Positions 50,779 to 58,969 of a stretch of 64,000 nt of DNA are shown here, one piece after another. The notes under the pieces are model-generated. The model saw only the letters and a program-made list of their open reading frames with translations, did not search any database and was not told the DNA's origin. Within the stretch, counting starts at the first letter, position 1. Every line of letters starts with the position of its first letter. The translations under genes and the position numbers were made by a program. Origin of the DNA: an uncultured Clostridium sp. (GTDB lineage: Bacteria > Bacillota > Clostridia > Lachnospirales > Lachnospiraceae); assembly GCA_900542035.1 (NCBI GenBank), contig UQMJ01000002.1:62001-126000 (forward strand), written 5' to 3'.

Positions 50779-52071
50779 TTATTCGATCATATCGCTGACG
50801 CAGATTGCTCCATATGGCCGGATGCTCATACGATACGCACTGCCCTCGCCTACTGCTTTTTCAATATAAGCAATATACTCATCTACCAGATCATTTGGCA
50901 GCATTGCCATAATCACGCCTGCGAATCCGCCGCCGTGTACTCTGCACGCTCCCCGCTTTTTCTCTGCGATAAACAGCTCTGTCAACGCCAGTGTGGTGGT
51001 AATGCCCTGCTCCTGGACATCAGCAGTCGTATAGCAGTTCTGCAGCCACTTCCAGGAAGAATTGCCGGATGCCGTAATGTTAGTCAGGAAGCTGTCAAAA
51101 TCTCCTGCTTTTAACGCCGTTACCATGGCCTCTACCCGCTTATTTTCCTCAAAGAAGTGAAGAGCACGTAAAACGGAACGATCGCCTGCATATTCTCTGA
51201 CCGCCTGGAAATTCTCAATTACCTGATCCTCGGTAAGCTCTGCCAAAACTTCTTTTCCAAAGTACTGAGCCACCTTTTTCATCTCATTGGGAACAGAAGA
51301 ATAGTCTGCACTTAAATCCGCATGGCCTTTTCCTGTCTGTACAATAATCAGACTGTGATTCTGGGATGCAAAATCAAAATCAATTTTTTCTACTGCCGGC
51401 TCTGCTGGATTTACAAAGTCAATGGTAATTAAACCGCCAACCGCACACGCCATCTGATCCAAAAGCCCTGACGCCTTATTCCAATAATGATTCTCAGCGT
51501 ATTTTCCAATGTGGGCATAGGCAACCGTATCCATCTTTCCTTCATTGAAAAACGTATTCAGCATCGAACAAATCAGCATTTCAAACGCGGCCGAAGAGCT
51601 GACGCCTGCTGCACTGATTACGTTGCTGGTAATATAAGCATTAAAACCGCCAATCTGATAACCAAACTCTGTAAATCCCTTTAACATTCCCTTTACCAGA
51701 TCAATGGTTCCGGCTGCTTTCGGGCTTACTTCCAGCTGATTTAAATCAATGGTAAAATCCTGGTTATACGTCTCGCTGACAATACGGATCTGATCCGAGT
51801 TGTTTTTTGCAGCAACGCCTGCGCAGTCTAAGTTAATACTGCCTGCCAGAACTTTTCCGTGGTTGTGATCCGTATGATTTCCACTGATTTCTGTTCGTCC
51901 AGGAGAAGAAAACAGTTTCAGATCGCCGTCTCCAAATGTCTTTACATATTGGTCAACTAATTTCTCATATCTGGTTCTGTTTTCTGCTGTTTTCAAACTG
52001 CCGTACAGGTCAGCCATTAATTTTCCCGCCTTCTCCTGTCCTAATGCCTGAATCGTTTCCTTCGCGTTCAT
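50779..52071 (-). CDS. galK: Galactokinase
   Basis: This 430-aa GHMP kinase phosphorylates galactose with ATP as the first step of the Leloir pathway. The galactokinase signature is GRTEISGNHTDHNHGKVLAG, the ATP loop is ISAAGVSSSAAFE and the third GHMP motif is RVHGGGFAGVIMAML. The length is somewhat above the usual 390 because of an extended N-terminus. galT and galE are not beside it. It would act on galactose released by the lacZ product. Confidence 0.94.
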   Translation of the reverse strand: MNAKETIQALGQEKAGKLMADLYGSLKTAENRTRYEKLVDQYVKTFGDGDLKLFSSPGRTEISGNHTDHNHGKVLAGSINLDCAGVAAKNNSDQIRIVSETYNQDFTIDLNQLEVSPKAAGTIDLVKGMLKGFTEFGYQIGGFNAYITSNVISAAGVSSSAAFEMLICSMLNTFFNEGKMDTVAYAHIGKYAENHYWNKASGLLDQMACAVGGLITIDFVNPAEPAVEKIDFDFASQNHSLIIVQTGKGHADLSADYSSVPNEMKKVAQYFGKEVLAELTEDQVIENFQAVREYAGDRSVLRALHFFEENKRVEAMVTALKAGDFDSFLTNITASGNSSWKWLQNCYTTADVQEQGITTTLALTELFIAEKKRGACRVHGGGFAGVIMAMLPNDLVDEYIAYIEKAVGEGSAYRMSIRPYGAICVSDMIE

Positions 52072-52144
52072 AGTTTCCTCCCCTTTTATTCGGATATGCT
52101 TATGTCGTTCTGAAAGTCTTGTAAAATTTTCTCAAACAAGTAGT

Positions 52145-52174
52145 ATTATACCACGTGTGCAGATAAGGGGACAA
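52145..52174 (-). promoter_or_regulatory. Promoter of galK
   Basis: TATAAT with TTGTCC at 18-bp spacing on the minus strand, about 74 bases before the ATG. Confidence 0.55.
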
Positions 52175-52263
52175 TCCATTTTTTTATCAAATAGGATACA
52201 ATTTTTTACGATTTCATTGTATACTGGTCTGCAGCAGCATACCATAACTATCTGGAGGTTTTT

Positions 52264-53193
52264 ATGAATTGGAACGGAAAACCATACCATTCCCTGGACT
52301 ATTCCGTCAGGGAACAATTTGGAGAAAAACTATATAAACTGGCTTTGGACGGCGGAATGTCCTGTCCCAATCGGGATGGAACCATCGGATATGGAGGGTG
52401 CATCTTCTGCAGTGAGGGCGGTTCCGGAGACTTTGCCCAAAAGCGCCTGACTTCCGTTACCAGGCAGATTGAAGATGCCAAAAAGAGACTGGAGCATAAA
52501 TTTACCGGCAGGTATATCGCTTATTTCCAGTCCTATACCAATACCTATGCTCCTGTTTCTTATCTGGAACCCCTTTTTATGGAAGCAATTTCTCATCCGG
52601 ATATAGCCGTCCTATCGATTGCTACCCGTCCCGACTGTCTCCCTGAAGACGTTTTAGAACTGCTTTCCCGCTTAAATCAGATAAAACCAGTATGGATCGA
52701 ATTAGGCCTTCAGACCATTCATCCCCAGACTGCCGGACTGATTCGGAGAGGTTATCCATTAAGCTGTTTTGAAACTGCCTATCAGAATCTGAAAAAGCGG
52801 GGAATCTCTGTAATTGTTCACGTAATCCTGGGACTCCCTGGAGAAACAAAGGAAATGATGCGTTCTACGATTTCCTATCTTGCTGATCGGTCCCCTGTCC
52901 TGGATGGTATCAAACTGCAGCTTCTTCACATACTAAAAGGGACGTCCCTGGCTGCTATGTATCAGGAACATCCCTTTCCCATCTTCTCAATGGAAGACTA
53001 TATTGACTTTGTCATTGACTGCGTGGAACTGCTTCCTCCTGAGATTGTCATCCACCGGATTACTGGCGATGGACCGAAATCTCTTTTAATTGCCCCTATG
53101 TGGAGCGCCAATAAAAAACTGGTGCTGAATACCCTGACCAGGCGTTTTAAAGAGAGGGCTTCTTATCAAGGGAAAGCGCTGCCTGACAGATAA
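52264..53193 (+). CDS. TIGR01212-family radical SAM protein (YhcC-like)
   Basis: This 309-aa radical SAM enzyme is of the YhcC/TIGR01212 group. The cluster-binding cysteines are in DGGMSCPNRDGTIGYGGCIF and the next Cys, an atypical C-x(11)-C-x2-C spacing that marks this group. Conserved blocks FQSYTNTYAP and GLQTIHPQTAGLIRRG follow. The reaction is not established. GGAGG lies 5 bases before the ATG. Its last 47 bases overlap the end of the convergent kinase-like gene. Confidence 0.88.
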   Translation: MNWNGKPYHSLDYSVREQFGEKLYKLALDGGMSCPNRDGTIGYGGCIFCSEGGSGDFAQKRLTSVTRQIEDAKKRLEHKFTGRYIAYFQSYTNTYAPVSYLEPLFMEAISHPDIAVLSIATRPDCLPEDVLELLSRLNQIKPVWIELGLQTIHPQTAGLIRRGYPLSCFETAYQNLKKRGISVIVHVILGLPGETKEMMRSTISYLADRSPVLDGIKLQLLHILKGTSLAAMYQEHPFPIFSMEDYIDFVIDCVELLPPEIVIHRITGDGPKSLLIAPMWSANKKLVLNTLTRRFKERASYQGKALPDR

Positions 53194-53785
53194 TGTCTAC
53201 ACAGCCATCTATGCCAAATGCTCCGCTGTCCAACATCAGATGGTAATTGCTCCTGGCTCCCCAGTCCTGTACCGTATAGGCCTCATAGTGAAGACGGCGC
53301 TGCTTATCAATGTGGCGGACCAGCTCTTCTACCTGGTCTTCCACCCGCCCATACTGTTCCACTGCGCGGCATTCCCTTTGTTTTCTGTCTGCGTAAACAA
53401 ACACCTTCAGAAGGTTGGGCTTATCACGCAGAATATAGTCTGCACAGCGGCCTACGAAAATACAAGGCCCCTGTTCTGCCAAATCCTCAATTACCTTTTT
53501 CTGTGCCAAAAAAATCTGTTCTGCTACCGGAAGTTCTTTCATTTCCGGTTTTCGCGGATAAGCCAGTCCATAAATCCCTCCCAACGTAAAGTTGTAAAGG
53601 AAATTGCTTCCCAGCCGCTGTTCCCGCTCTGCAACAAATTCCGGAGTAAAGCCGCTTTCTTTCGCCGCCTTATCAATTAAATCTCTGTCATAAAATGGAA
53701 TTTTCAGCCGATTGGCTGTTTTTTCTGCAATCTCTCTGCCGCCGCTTCCGTACTCTCTGCTGATTGTAATAATACTGCTTTCCAT
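53147..53785 (-). CDS. Cytidylate kinase-like family protein
   Basis: This 212-aa P-loop kinase has the Cmk-like start ITISREYGSGGREIAEKTAN followed by LKIPFYDRDLIDKAA. It belongs to the cytidylate_kin2 group, which is distinct from the true Cmk; the substrate is unknown. The start at 53785 follows AGAGG. The 3' end overlaps the radical SAM gene on the other strand by 47 bases, so one mRNA is antisense to the other there and no terminator fits between them. Confidence 0.85.
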   Translation of the reverse strand: MESSIITISREYGSGGREIAEKTANRLKIPFYDRDLIDKAAKESGFTPEFVAEREQRLGSNFLYNFTLGGIYGLAYPRKPEMKELPVAEQIFLAQKKVIEDLAEQGPCIFVGRCADYILRDKPNLLKVFVYADRKQRECRAVEQYGRVEDQVEELVRHIDKQRRLHYEAYTVQDWGARSNYHLMLDSGAFGIDGCVDIICQAALSLDKKPSL

Positions 53786-53892
53786 AGGCACCCTCTTTTC
53801 TATATTCAAGCTAAATGGATTCTGAAGCTAAATCTATCAGAATTATTTACGATTACAGCTTTATTATACTGAATGTTTAGTAATAAATCAAC

Positions 53893-54054
53893 CTATTTAC
53901 TTTTTTCACAGCTGCATGATCCATGGCAGCTGCCAGAGCAGCCGCTGCATCCAGAGCAGCATTTTCCTTCTTTTTTGCTTTTATAAATACTTCTGCCAGC
54001 GAAAAATACAGCTGTAAGAATCACTAAAAGCACTATCCATGTCGCAAAATTCAT
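53893..54054 (-). CDS. FeoB-associated Cys-rich membrane protein (second, orphan copy)
   Basis: A frame of 53 codons, too short for routine calling, encodes an N-terminal helix (MNFATWIVLLVILTAVFFAG), a basic stretch and a tail with nine Cys, including CCSGCSGC. This is the FeoB_associated layout, like the protein at 33710. AAGGGA precedes the ATG. It has no feoB neighbour but is divergent from a DtxR-type regulator, and its promoter is covered by an iron-type palindrome, so it belongs to the iron regulon. Confidence 0.82.
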   Translation of the reverse strand: MNFATWIVLLVILTAVFFAGRSIYKSKKEGKCCSGCSGCSGSCHGSCSCEKSK

Positions 54055-54177
54055 TCTTTATCCCTTCTTCCTTTCAAACCTGTTCCGCACGCCTTGATGA
54101 TAGCACAGGTTTTCCAGTCGTCGCATAAATTCCCGTCTGGTTTCTCCTACTGCTGCAAAAACAGTGTCGCGCAAAAG

Positions 54178-54191
54178 TTAGGTCTTTCTAA
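54178..54191. promoter_or_regulatory. TTAG-N6-CTAA palindrome between divergent iron genes, site 1
   Basis: TTAGGTCTTTCTAA sits within a longer symmetric sequence (AAAGTTAG and CTAACTTT, 8-bp arms). It is just downstream of the transcription start expected for the Cys-rich protein gene. Confidence 0.72.
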
Positions 54192-54201
54192 CTTTTTCAT
54201 C

Positions 54202-54230
54202 AGATTAGCACAACCTAACCGCCCTGTCAA
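54202..54230 (-). promoter_or_regulatory. Promoter of the orphan FeoB-associated gene
   Basis: TTGACA, a 17-bp spacer and TAATCT on the minus strand. The second TTAG-N6-CTAA site (54205-54218) spans the -10 and spacer. Confidence 0.8.
54205..54218. promoter_or_regulatory. TTAG-N6-CTAA palindrome between divergent iron genes, site 2
   Basis: TTAGCACAACCTAA overlaps the -10 box of the minus-strand promoter and lies 22 bases upstream of the plus-strand -35. Binding here could control both genes. Confidence 0.72.
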
Positions 54231-54239
54231 TAGTTTTAT

Positions 54240-54268
54240 TTGAAAAAATTTGCGCTTTATAGTATACT
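54240..54268 (+). promoter_or_regulatory. Promoter of the DtxR-type regulator gene
   Basis: TTGAAA, a 17-bp spacer and TATACT, 35 bases before the TTG start codon. Confidence 0.8.
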
Positions 54269-54303
54269 TATGCTAGCATTAGTCTATTAAGGAGAACGTA
54301 AAA

Positions 54304-54669
54304 TTGAAGATTCAAGAATCAGCAGAAAATTATTTAGAAACGATATTAACCCTTAGTCAGCAAAAGCCGAACGTCCGTTCCATTGATATTGTCAATGAGC
54401 TGAACTTTTCCAAGCCCAGCGTCAGTGTTGCTATGAAAAATCTCCGTGAAAACGGCTACATTCAGATGGATGGAAACGGTTTTATTACCCTGACCCCTTC
54501 CGGTCTTGCCATTGCAGAAAAAATATATGAACGTCACACCCTGATTTCCCAGTGGCTGATCAGCCTGGGGGTAGATGAAAAAATTGCCCAGGAAGACGCC
54601 TGCCGTATGGAACACGTTATCAGTACAGAAACCTTCGAAGCTATAAAAAAACTTGCCGGAAGAGAGTAA
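54304..54669 (+). CDS. DtxR/MntR-type metal-dependent repressor
   Basis: This 121-aa regulator has a winged helix (residues 1-60, recognition helix FSKPSVSVAMKNLRENGY) and the DtxR dimer/metal domain with YERHTLISQWLISLGV and CRMEHVIS, which contain the usual Cys/Glu/His ligand pattern. There is no SH3 domain. The start is TTG with AAGGAG 9 bases upstream. It resembles the C-terminal half of the Fur-like/DtxR-like fusion at 32941. It is divergent from the orphan FeoB-associated gene across two palindromes, so it is a good candidate to bind them. Confidence 0.88.
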   Translation: MKIQESAENYLETILTLSQQKPNVRSIDIVNELNFSKPSVSVAMKNLRENGYIQMDGNGFITLTPSGLAIAEKIYERHTLISQWLISLGVDEKIAQEDACRMEHVISTETFEAIKKLAGRE

Positions 54670-54696
54670 TCTCCCACCGGCAAGCCTGCTTTTTTC
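54651..54696 (+). terminator. Terminator overlapping the DtxR-type gene end
   Basis: CTTGCCGG and CCGGCAAG form an 8-bp stem whose left arm lies within the last codons of the gene; CCTGCTTTTTT follows. Confidence 0.8.
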
Positions 54697-54715
54697 TTTT
54701 CTCTTACGGAATCTG

Positions 54716-54934
54716 TTACAGCAGAATTTTACAATCGGAATCTACCTTCGCACAAACGTCCACTACCTTTTTCATAATTTCGTCAAACCGGTCATCGTCT
54801 GCCTCAATGACCAGTTTCTGAGTCATAAAGCTTACGCTGGCGCTGGTTACGCCGTCAATCTTTCTAATTCCGTCTTCCATCTTTGCTGCGCAGTTTGCAC
54901 AGTCTAAATCTTCCATTTTAAATTTCTTTTTCAT
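54716..54934 (-). CDS. Heavy-metal-associated (HMA) domain protein
   Basis: This 72-aa stand-alone ferredoxin-like metal-binding domain carries the motif DLDCANCAAKMEDGI (CxxC). This sequence is very like the N-terminal domain of Zn/Cd P-type ATPases, but no ATPase follows. It lies 17 bases after the ArsR-type repressor gene and so is probably controlled by it. It may buffer Zn or Cd, or pass metal to a pump encoded elsewhere. Confidence 0.85.
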   Translation of the reverse strand: MKKKFKMEDLDCANCAAKMEDGIRKIDGVTSASVSFMTQKLVIEADDDRFDEIMKKVVDVCAKVDSDCKILL

Positions 54935-54951
54935 TTTCTATTTCTCCTTTC

Positions 54952-55251
54952 CTATTCCTGAACGTGATCCAGTCCCTGACGCATAATGGTTTTTACATGG
55001 CTGTCGGCCAGAGAGTAAAATACGGCCTTTCCCTCTCTTCTGTTTTTTACCAATTTGGACTGTTTTAAAATCTTTAACTGGTGAGAAATTGCCGACTGAG
55101 TCATATCCAGTTTTTCTGCAATATCGCATACGCACAGTTCCGATTCTGACAGCACATATAAAATTTTAATCCTGGTCGGATCACTGAATATTTTAAATAA
55201 ATCTGCCAGCTCGTACAATTCCTCTTCTTTTGGCATATGATTCACGCTCAA
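54952..55251 (-). CDS. ArsR/SmtB-family metal-sensing repressor
   Basis: This 99-aa winged-helix repressor has the ELCVCDIAEKLDMTQSAISH recognition region. CVC is placed as in thiolate-binding sensors such as CadC, and DSHVKTIMRQGLDH at the C-terminus resembles the helix-5 zinc site of SmtB/CzrA. It should release DNA when Zn, Cd or Pb binds. A candidate operator lies 28 bases upstream. The HMA protein gene is its only visible target. Confidence 0.88.
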   Translation of the reverse strand: MSVNHMPKEEELYELADLFKIFSDPTRIKILYVLSESELCVCDIAEKLDMTQSAISHQLKILKQSKLVKNRREGKAVFYSLADSHVKTIMRQGLDHVQE

Positions 55252-55279
55252 TCTCTCCTTTCTTCATCATACAATCAAA

Positions 55280-55293
55280 TGAGCAATCATTCA
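55280..55293. promoter_or_regulatory. Putative ArsR/SmtB operator
   Basis: TGAGCAATCATTCA forms an imperfect palindrome close to the TGAA-N6-TTCA pattern bound by SmtB/CzrA-type repressors, just upstream of the ArsR-family gene. Confidence 0.55.
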
Positions 55294-55327
55294 ATTTTAT
55301 TCTATTATATCGAAATTTCCCAAAAAG

Positions 55328-55990
55328 TCAAGCTCGCTCCCTGATTGTTTCTATTAAGCACAGCACGCCAAACAAAACCAGGCTTACCACTGTCCCCCAG
55401 AACACATCGATTATGGAATGCTGTTTTATAAACAGGGTTGAGGCACAAATCAGTACAGTCCATACTGCCAGGAAGAGCCGAAGCCATTTGTTTCCTTTTA
55501 AAAGTTCTGAATTCCATCCGGTCAAAGCAATTGCGACCGAACTGGAGACATGGATTGACGGACACACATTTGTTGGGGTGTCTGCCTGGTAAAGAAGTCC
55601 CACCATCCATCCCCATATATTGTCGGGAACTGTGTCCGGACGCAGGGAAATCCCATTGGGTGCAATCCAGTAAATGCCCAGACAAATGGTATTTCCCAAA
55701 AACATAACAAAGGCCAGACGCAAAAAATCTTTTTTTGACGCGAACAGGCTCCAGATCTGGGTTCCTGCCAAAAGCACAAACCACGACAGGTAAAACAGAA
55801 CAAATTCTTCTATAAATGGAATGTTGTTGTCAATTGGACACTGAATCAGATAATAGTTCCCATTCCGTAATTCCAGACCAAAAAATGCAGCCAGATAGAA
55901 CAGCCAGTATACCATAAGCCAGCAATGGGGATTTTCACGAATCCAGAGAGTTCCCTTTTCCATCCAGTTTTTTCTTTTTTCTTCTCTCAT
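55328..55990 (-). CDS. PAP2-family membrane phosphatase (paralogue)
   Basis: This 220-aa protein has about six helices and the motifs NVCPSIHVSSS and KQHSIIDVFWG, matching the protein at 19131 in order and spacing. Both belong to the inositolphosphotransferase-like branch of PAP2. It is 12 bases after the LrgB-like gene, so it is probably the last member of the lrgAB unit. The substrate is likely a lipid phosphate or phospholipid headgroup; unproven. Confidence 0.82.
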   Translation of the reverse strand: MREEKRKNWMEKGTLWIRENPHCWLMVYWLFYLAAFFGLELRNGNYYLIQCPIDNNIPFIEEFVLFYLSWFVLLAGTQIWSLFASKKDFLRLAFVMFLGNTICLGIYWIAPNGISLRPDTVPDNIWGWMVGLLYQADTPTNVCPSIHVSSSVAIALTGWNSELLKGNKWLRLFLAVWTVLICASTLFIKQHSIIDVFWGTVVSLVLFGVLCLIETIRERA

Positions 55991-56002
55991 GACCTCTGCC
56001 CT

Positions 56003-56695
56003 CTAAATCAGTCCAGAAATAAAAGGAACTAAAATCACGGTCATCAGCCCTGCCACCGCAATAGAAAGGCTGCTCATAGCCCCTTCAACCTCTCCCAATT
56101 CCAGGGCTTTTGATGTACCGACTGCATGGGCGCTGGTTCCAAGAGCCAGGCCTTTCGCAACCGGATGGCGGATTCCCATAAGGCAAAACACCGTTTCCGA
56201 TACGACGCTTCCCAATACTCCGGTAATAATAATGGCAATTACCGTAAGGGTCACAATTCCCCCTGCTTCTTCGCTGACTCCCATGCCGATTGCAGTGGTA
56301 ATAGACTTTGGCAGAAGCGTCACATAATGTTCATGGCCCAGTCCCATTACTTTTACCATAAAAAATACGCTGACTGCGCTGGCCGCTACTCCGGCACAAA
56401 TTGCGCCGATTACGGCTGGAAAATACTGCTTTAACAGCTCCAGCTGTTTGTACAGCGGAATTGCCAGACAAACTGTAGCCGGTGTCAGCAGGTAACTCAG
56501 ATACTTTGCACCATTGTTGTAGACCTGGTAATCAATCCGGAATATCGATAAAACTGCCAGCACCATCAGAGAAGAAATCAAAAGCGGATTTAAAATTGCC
56601 CATCCTGTCTTTTTCTTCAGCCAGGAAGCGGCCAGATAACTTCCTACGCTGACTGCCATTCCAAAATATAACGAAGTTCCTAACAGCTCATTCAT
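56003..56695 (-). CDS. lrgB: LrgB-family membrane protein
   Basis: This 230-aa polytopic protein of the LrgB/CidB family has the conserved KSITTAIGMGVSEEAGGI segment and the HAVGTSKALELGEVEGAMSS block. These proteins act with LrgA/CidA partners; roles proposed include control of murein hydrolase activity and pyruvate or glycolate transport. The start at 56695 follows AAGGAG and overlaps the lrgA-like gene by 8 bases. Confidence 0.92.
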   Translation of the reverse strand: MNELLGTSLYFGMAVSVGSYLAASWLKKKTGWAILNPLLISSLMVLAVLSIFRIDYQVYNNGAKYLSYLLTPATVCLAIPLYKQLELLKQYFPAVIGAICAGVAASAVSVFFMVKVMGLGHEHYVTLLPKSITTAIGMGVSEEAGGIVTLTVIAIIITGVLGSVVSETVFCLMGIRHPVAKGLALGTSAHAVGTSKALELGEVEGAMSSLSIAVAGLMTVILVPFISGLI

Positions 56696-57056
56696 TTGTT
56701 TTCTCCTTTTTTGCCATTTTTCCAATTAAAAACTGCGCGGTCTTTCCCGTTACTGCCATAACAAATACCGTTGTCAGTGCAATAATCACTGTGTATGGCA
56801 GCGCTACCTGCATCAAAATGTCTTTCGACTCAATAATTCCCACCGTAGCGGGTATAAACATCATGGCCATAATATCCAAGAAAAACATTCCCACTTTCTC
56901 GACCTGTTCCAGCTTTACTGCGCCGCAAAGCAGCAGGAATAAAAGCAAAAACAGCCCGTAAACCCCTGCTGGAACCGGCAGCGGAAGCAAGGTATATAGC
57001 AGCTCGCCCGCCATGGTAACGCCAAATATAATTGCCGCTTCTTTTACTAGTTTCAT
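56688..57056 (-). CDS. lrgA: LrgA/CidA-family holin-like protein
   Basis: This 122-aa protein has four predicted helices and the family blocks LPLPVPAGVYGLFLLL and FLDIMAMMFIPATVGII. It is the small partner of LrgB. The start at 57056 follows GAGGAG by 7 bases. No LytSR regulators are next to it. Confidence 0.92.
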   Translation of the reverse strand: MKLVKEAAIIFGVTMAGELLYTLLPLPVPAGVYGLFLLLFLLLCGAVKLEQVEKVGMFFLDIMAMMFIPATVGIIESKDILMQVALPYTVIIALTTVFVMAVTGKTAQFLIGKMAKKEKTNE

Positions 57057-57246
57057 TGACTTTTCTCCTCTTTTCTCTTCTGTCAAATATCTCTGTGTCA
57101 AATAAAATCCTATGCATTTTACCACCATCGATCCGCAGTTTCAAGATCTTTTACTGGATTTATTATAAACTACTCCCTTGTCAATAACTTGTATTCATCT
57201 GGGAAATCATTTAAAATAAGATTATCTTTCCAGGGAGGTTGTCAAA

Positions 57247-58047
57247 ATGTCCATTAAAATCGAAACTACTTTATCTTCTGCCCGCAAATTACAGTTAGAA
57301 TCTCTCGTTTTCCTATGCCTGAAAGCCTTTCCAGCTTCTTTATCCGTTCCGACAGACGGAGACGTATATTTTTTCATGGAAGAACCTTCTTACCTGGGAA
57401 ACGGCTCTGCAGAGCTTTTAGGGCTTCTGGCTCTTTATGAAACAGAAGAGCACCTGTGGGAATGTTCCGCCTTTACCAGGCCTGACAAGCGGCAGGAGGG
57501 AATTTTTTCCGCTCTGCTGGAAGAAGCAGAAACCGCTTATCCTGAGGACCAGTTTTCTTTTCCTGTGCCTGACTCCAGCCAGTGCCTCCCTGCTCTGAAA
57601 ACCCTGGAAGCTATTGGAGCCCAATTGTGGTATCAGGAGCATCTGATGACCCTGACTGCCGGCAGTCCCTCCTGGAACCTTTCCTTTTCCGAAATTGCCA
57701 GACAGCCGGAACTGCCGCTGCAGATCAAACTGGAAGAAGAAAACGAATCCGGATATACCCTGGCTGCAAAAGCCTTTTCCGGATCTGTCTGTATCGCTTC
57801 CTGCTCTGTTTCCGTTCAGACAGACGGCTCCCAAACCAGCGGCTGCCTTTACCACGTGCTTGTGCCGGAACCTTTGCGGGGACAGGGGATTGGAACCCGC
57901 TTTCTTTCCGCCCTCCTTCCCGAACTAAACAAGCAGGGAATTTCTGCTTTCCTTCTTCAGGTATCTGGGGACAATCTGCCTGCCATTGCCCTATATAAAA
58001 AGACAGGATTTCAAATGAAAGAAACCCTGTCCTATTATCTGTATTGA
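57247..58047 (+). CDS. GNAT-family acetyltransferase
   Basis: This 266-aa protein has a GNAT domain in its C-terminal half with the acetyl-CoA loop PLRGQGIGTRFLSALL and the late motif ALYKKTGFQ. The N-terminal half, with FTRPDKRQEGIFSALLEEAE, looks like a second, degenerate GNAT fold, so it is probably a tandem protein. The substrate is unknown. It converges with the alarmone synthetase gene, 14 bases apart, with no clear terminator between. Confidence 0.88.
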   Translation: MSIKIETTLSSARKLQLESLVFLCLKAFPASLSVPTDGDVYFFMEEPSYLGNGSAELLGLLALYETEEHLWECSAFTRPDKRQEGIFSALLEEAETAYPEDQFSFPVPDSSQCLPALKTLEAIGAQLWYQEHLMTLTAGSPSWNLSFSEIARQPELPLQIKLEEENESGYTLAAKAFSGSVCIASCSVSVQTDGSQTSGCLYHVLVPEPLRGQGIGTRFLSALLPELNKQGISAFLLQVSGDNLPAIALYKKTGFQMKETLSYYLY

Positions 58048-58061
58048 TTGCTATCTTTATA

Positions 58062-58769
58062 TTATTTTGTTACCTGGATCCCCTGAGACTCAATCTTCTG
58101 CCGGATCTCGTACATTTTCTGATCCGTCTGTGCGATTACCTCTGCGCACTGGCGGAGTTCCTCGCTGATTTCCGCTTCATTAATAACTTCTTTTTTATAT
58201 TTCAGCTGGTGATCCAGGCTGGCCCAGAAATCCATGGCAATGGTCCGGATCTGGACTTCTACCCGCATTGGTTTTTTTCTGTCGGAAAAGAATACGGGAA
58301 TCTCTATAATCATATGGTAGCTGCGGTAACCATTCTCCTTTGGATGTTTAATATAATCCTTCACAGCAATTACTTTTATATCATCCTGGCGAATCAGCAT
58401 ATCTGCCACATCATAAATATCATCCACAAAGGAACAGATTACCCGTATGCCGGCTACATCATCCAGATTGTCTACCATCGCTTCCAGAGAAATCGGAAGG
58501 CCCTTGCGCTGAAGCTTCTCCACAATGCTCATAGGCTTTTTTACGCGGGACTTGATCATTTCGATTGGATTGCGCTGGTTTCTTACGGAAAGTTCGTCAT
58601 TTAATACTTCCAGCTTCGTCTTTACCTCCCGAATCGCACAGGTATACATCATCATTACCTGCTGAAACTGACGTGCCTGACTGATTAAAATATCCGGTAC
58701 CTGCACAATGTCCGGCACGCTGACAATGGACTGCTCCAACTCGCTGTTGGGATTCATACTGATATTCAT
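58062..58769 (-). CDS. Small alarmone synthetase (RelQ/RelP-like)
   Basis: This 235-aa GTP pyrophosphokinase lacks hydrolase and regulatory domains. RelA/SpoT synthetase signatures are RVKKPMSIVEKLQRKG, DDVAGIRVICSFVDDIY, HPKENGYRSYHMIIEI and VEVQIRTIAMDFWASLDHQ. It makes (p)ppGpp in the cytoplasm under stress. Classification as RelQ or RelP is uncertain. It is a single-gene unit. Confidence 0.93.
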   Translation of the reverse strand: MNISMNPNSELEQSIVSVPDIVQVPDILISQARQFQQVMMMYTCAIREVKTKLEVLNDELSVRNQRNPIEMIKSRVKKPMSIVEKLQRKGLPISLEAMVDNLDDVAGIRVICSFVDDIYDVADMLIRQDDIKVIAVKDYIKHPKENGYRSYHMIIEIPVFFSDRKKPMRVEVQIRTIAMDFWASLDHQLKYKKEVINEAEISEELRQCAEVIAQTDQKMYEIRQKIESQGIQVTK

Positions 58770-58911
58770 AGCTACACCTCTTGTTGTATAAGTTCTTCTT
58801 ATTTTTTATTATAAAGCCATGTAATAAATCTTGCAATGGCTGGAATTATTAAATTTTCATAGCATCTGCACACAGGAAATGCTGTGTTCCATATGTTGGA
58901 GAAACACAGTA

Positions 58912-58956
58912 GAAAAGCCTGTCCGTTTCCCCCCAATTAAGGACCCAGACAGGCTC
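58912..58956 (-). terminator. Terminator of the Mrp gene
   Basis: AGCCTGTC and GACAGGCT form an 8-bp stem with a longer inner loop; TTTTCT follows on the minus strand, just past the stop codon. Confidence 0.75.
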
Positions 58957-58969
58957 TTTCTATCATCTA

